From Onchocerca volvulus (taxonomy: Eukaryota; Nematoda; Chromadorea; Rhabditida; Onchocercidae): a stretch of DNA of 64,000 nucleotides. A program made the translations under genes and the position numbers. The notes under the pieces are model-generated. The model did no database searches. It saw only the letters and a program-made list of their open reading frames with translations, and had not been told where the DNA came from. The DNA lies in assembly GCA_000499405.2 (NCBI GenBank), contig HG738139.1, positions 11,370,616-11,434,615 on the forward strand, given 5' to 3'. Positions 62,577-64,000 of the stretch are shown here, in pieces (within the stretch, counting starts at the first letter, position 1; each line of letters starts with the position of its first letter).

Positions 62577-63701
62577 GTGACTATATTTTCTGATAAAACA
62601 ATCATAATAAATTATAGATAATTCAGAATAAGGCAGAAGATTTGTCTATGTTTTGCAATGCTGCTAATGCAGATGCGTGTCATTAGTATGCAATCAATGT
62701 ATTTACATGCCGTTAATCTAAGATGATTGGCTAAAACAAAATAATAGATGTTAGTAATATTGACATTTAAACTATCAAGTTCAGTAATATAACATTTCAA
62801 CTTTAGATCATAGGTCAGCATGCTTTTTACTGATGTTACTAAGCCAAGAAATGCTTTTTTTTACATTAGCATATAAAATAAGGATAAGATATCGAATTAA
62901 ATATGCGTATAAATTGAAATCAGAGGTTAATTTTTTATGATTATTGCCGATCTTCTACTGCCAATATAAATGTATATATGAAGTGCACCATTTCAATCTG
63001 AATTGTTTTATTGATTTTTCTTATATTTCATCTCTTTCTAAACTCATCCAAGTATTATTTCGAAACATGGTAGGAATCACATATAATATTTAACAGATTT
63101 ATGACCAATAACTTTTCTCGTTAAAATGAGTAAATAATTTAGCACAGTTTATGTTCTAAAGTATCAGATATTACAGAAGTTCGTTAGTTAAATAATTTAT
63201 CAAGCTAAGTTTGTCTTAGATAAGAAAGACAACGAAAAGATAATAATGATGTAATTGTATAGCAGAGGAGGGAAGATTAATCAAATCTCACCAGGATCTG
63301 TGAATGTGATTAATTATCAGTTCTATTCTATTGAATAATCTTTTTTTTTTTTTGCCAACTAAGAAAAGAATTTGGAAAAATTATTGCTTGTTTTTGAAAT
63401 AAAATCCAAAAAAATTCTCAAATAATAATTCACCTTTTGTCTTCCAAAGCAACTGTTTGTTTGCTTCTTTTTCATAAGTCTAATTAAGTCTACGTTTATT
63501 TGCATGCTGCATTTAACTGATTAAAGAATTGATTTCTTGTTCCTTTTTGAATTTTTTAATTCTGTACTTTTCAAAATATTACATATTAGTTTATGAATAA
63601 TTTTCCATATTATGTTATTTGCATTGATTTATAAATTGACCAAATAAGTGTTAGCATTATTTTCTCACTTTAATATTAATTTTTGTTTGATCATTATTAT
63701 T

Positions 63702-63755
<54 letters not shown>

Positions 63756-64000
63756 TTTCCATATAATCATTTTCACCACCACATATTGACTTATCCAAGA
63801 ACTGTTTCATTAAAATATAGTTATCGCATTTAGGAAGGAAAGAATATCTGCGATAGATTAAATGCAAAAATGGCAGAATTCTTCCTTTATAGGATAATTT
63901 TATTTAATTGAAATTAGACATTTAAACACCTCTATGAAAATTTAATATTTTGGCATCGAATAAATGTTACCGTTAAAGATAGGAAAATCGGAGAGAAAAA
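62577..64000. other. HGH1 intron 5 or 3' part, next exon not certain
   Basis: No clear continuation of HGH1. A phase-0 acceptor TTTAG at about 63831-63833 opens a short frame (EGKNICDRLNAKMAEFF), which vaguely resembles the C-terminal helices of the family but lacks the expected preceding motif. A T run of about 50 lies at 63703-63753. Confidence 0.35.

Noticed and set aside
63831..63910. Possible next HGH1 exon
   Set aside because: A good acceptor and phase 0, but the encoded EGKNICDRLNAKMAEFF lacks the expected GRxxxR/REL block. The other frame has a GRKEYLR-like start but hits a stop at once.
1..64000. CRISPR arrays, bacterial operons, Wolbachia-type insertions
   Set aside because: No spacer-repeat arrays, no intron-free bacterial-type genes and no compositional island of that kind were seen.

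Overview
The window is AT-rich eukaryotic DNA (many poly-A/T runs) with compact GT-AG introns, TTTCAG-type acceptors lying a few bases before start codons (the pattern of SL1 trans-splicing), and proteins that resemble nematode homologues. I read it as a nematode chromosome, most likely a spirurid/filarial-type species; the genus is not decidable from the sequence alone. Most genes are split into exons too short to stand out as single reading frames, so I assembled them by splice-site phase and family similarity.

Layout: (1) 0.6-4.1 kb, minus: N-terminal third of the phosphorylase kinase alpha regulatory subunit, running off the left edge. (2) 4.7-8.1 kb: repeats and a decayed Helitron transposon (minus). 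(3) 9.1-10.4 kb, minus: a three-exon secreted ML-domain (GM2-activator-like) lipid-binding protein. (4) 10.4-30.0 kb: about 20 kb without a recognisable gene, dominated by a very large, nearly perfect inverted repeat (arms 16293-18377 and 18922-21006). (5) 30.5-37.0 kb, plus: a complete eight-exon GH37 trehalase of 640 residues with a TATA-type promoter region and a leader hairpin. (6) 39.5-42.3 kb: repeat and Helitron remnants, a tRNA-Gln(TTG) gene and a 30-bp minisatellite. (7) 45.5-49.6 kb, plus: a five-exon type II membrane protein of 488 residues with a propeller-like ectodomain, unrecognised. (8) 53.4-62.6 kb and beyond, plus: HGH1 (FAM203), five exons seen, continuing past the right edge.

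Functionally, phosphorylase kinase (glycogen breakdown) and trehalase (trehalose breakdown) both release glucose from the two main nematode carbohydrate stores, but they lie 26 kb apart on opposite strands and I see no evidence of co-regulation. The most unusual structure is the 4.7-kb inverted repeat; its transcription would give a hairpin of about 2 kb of double-stranded RNA. Its nature (foldback element, recent inverted duplication or assembly error) cannot be settled from sequence alone.
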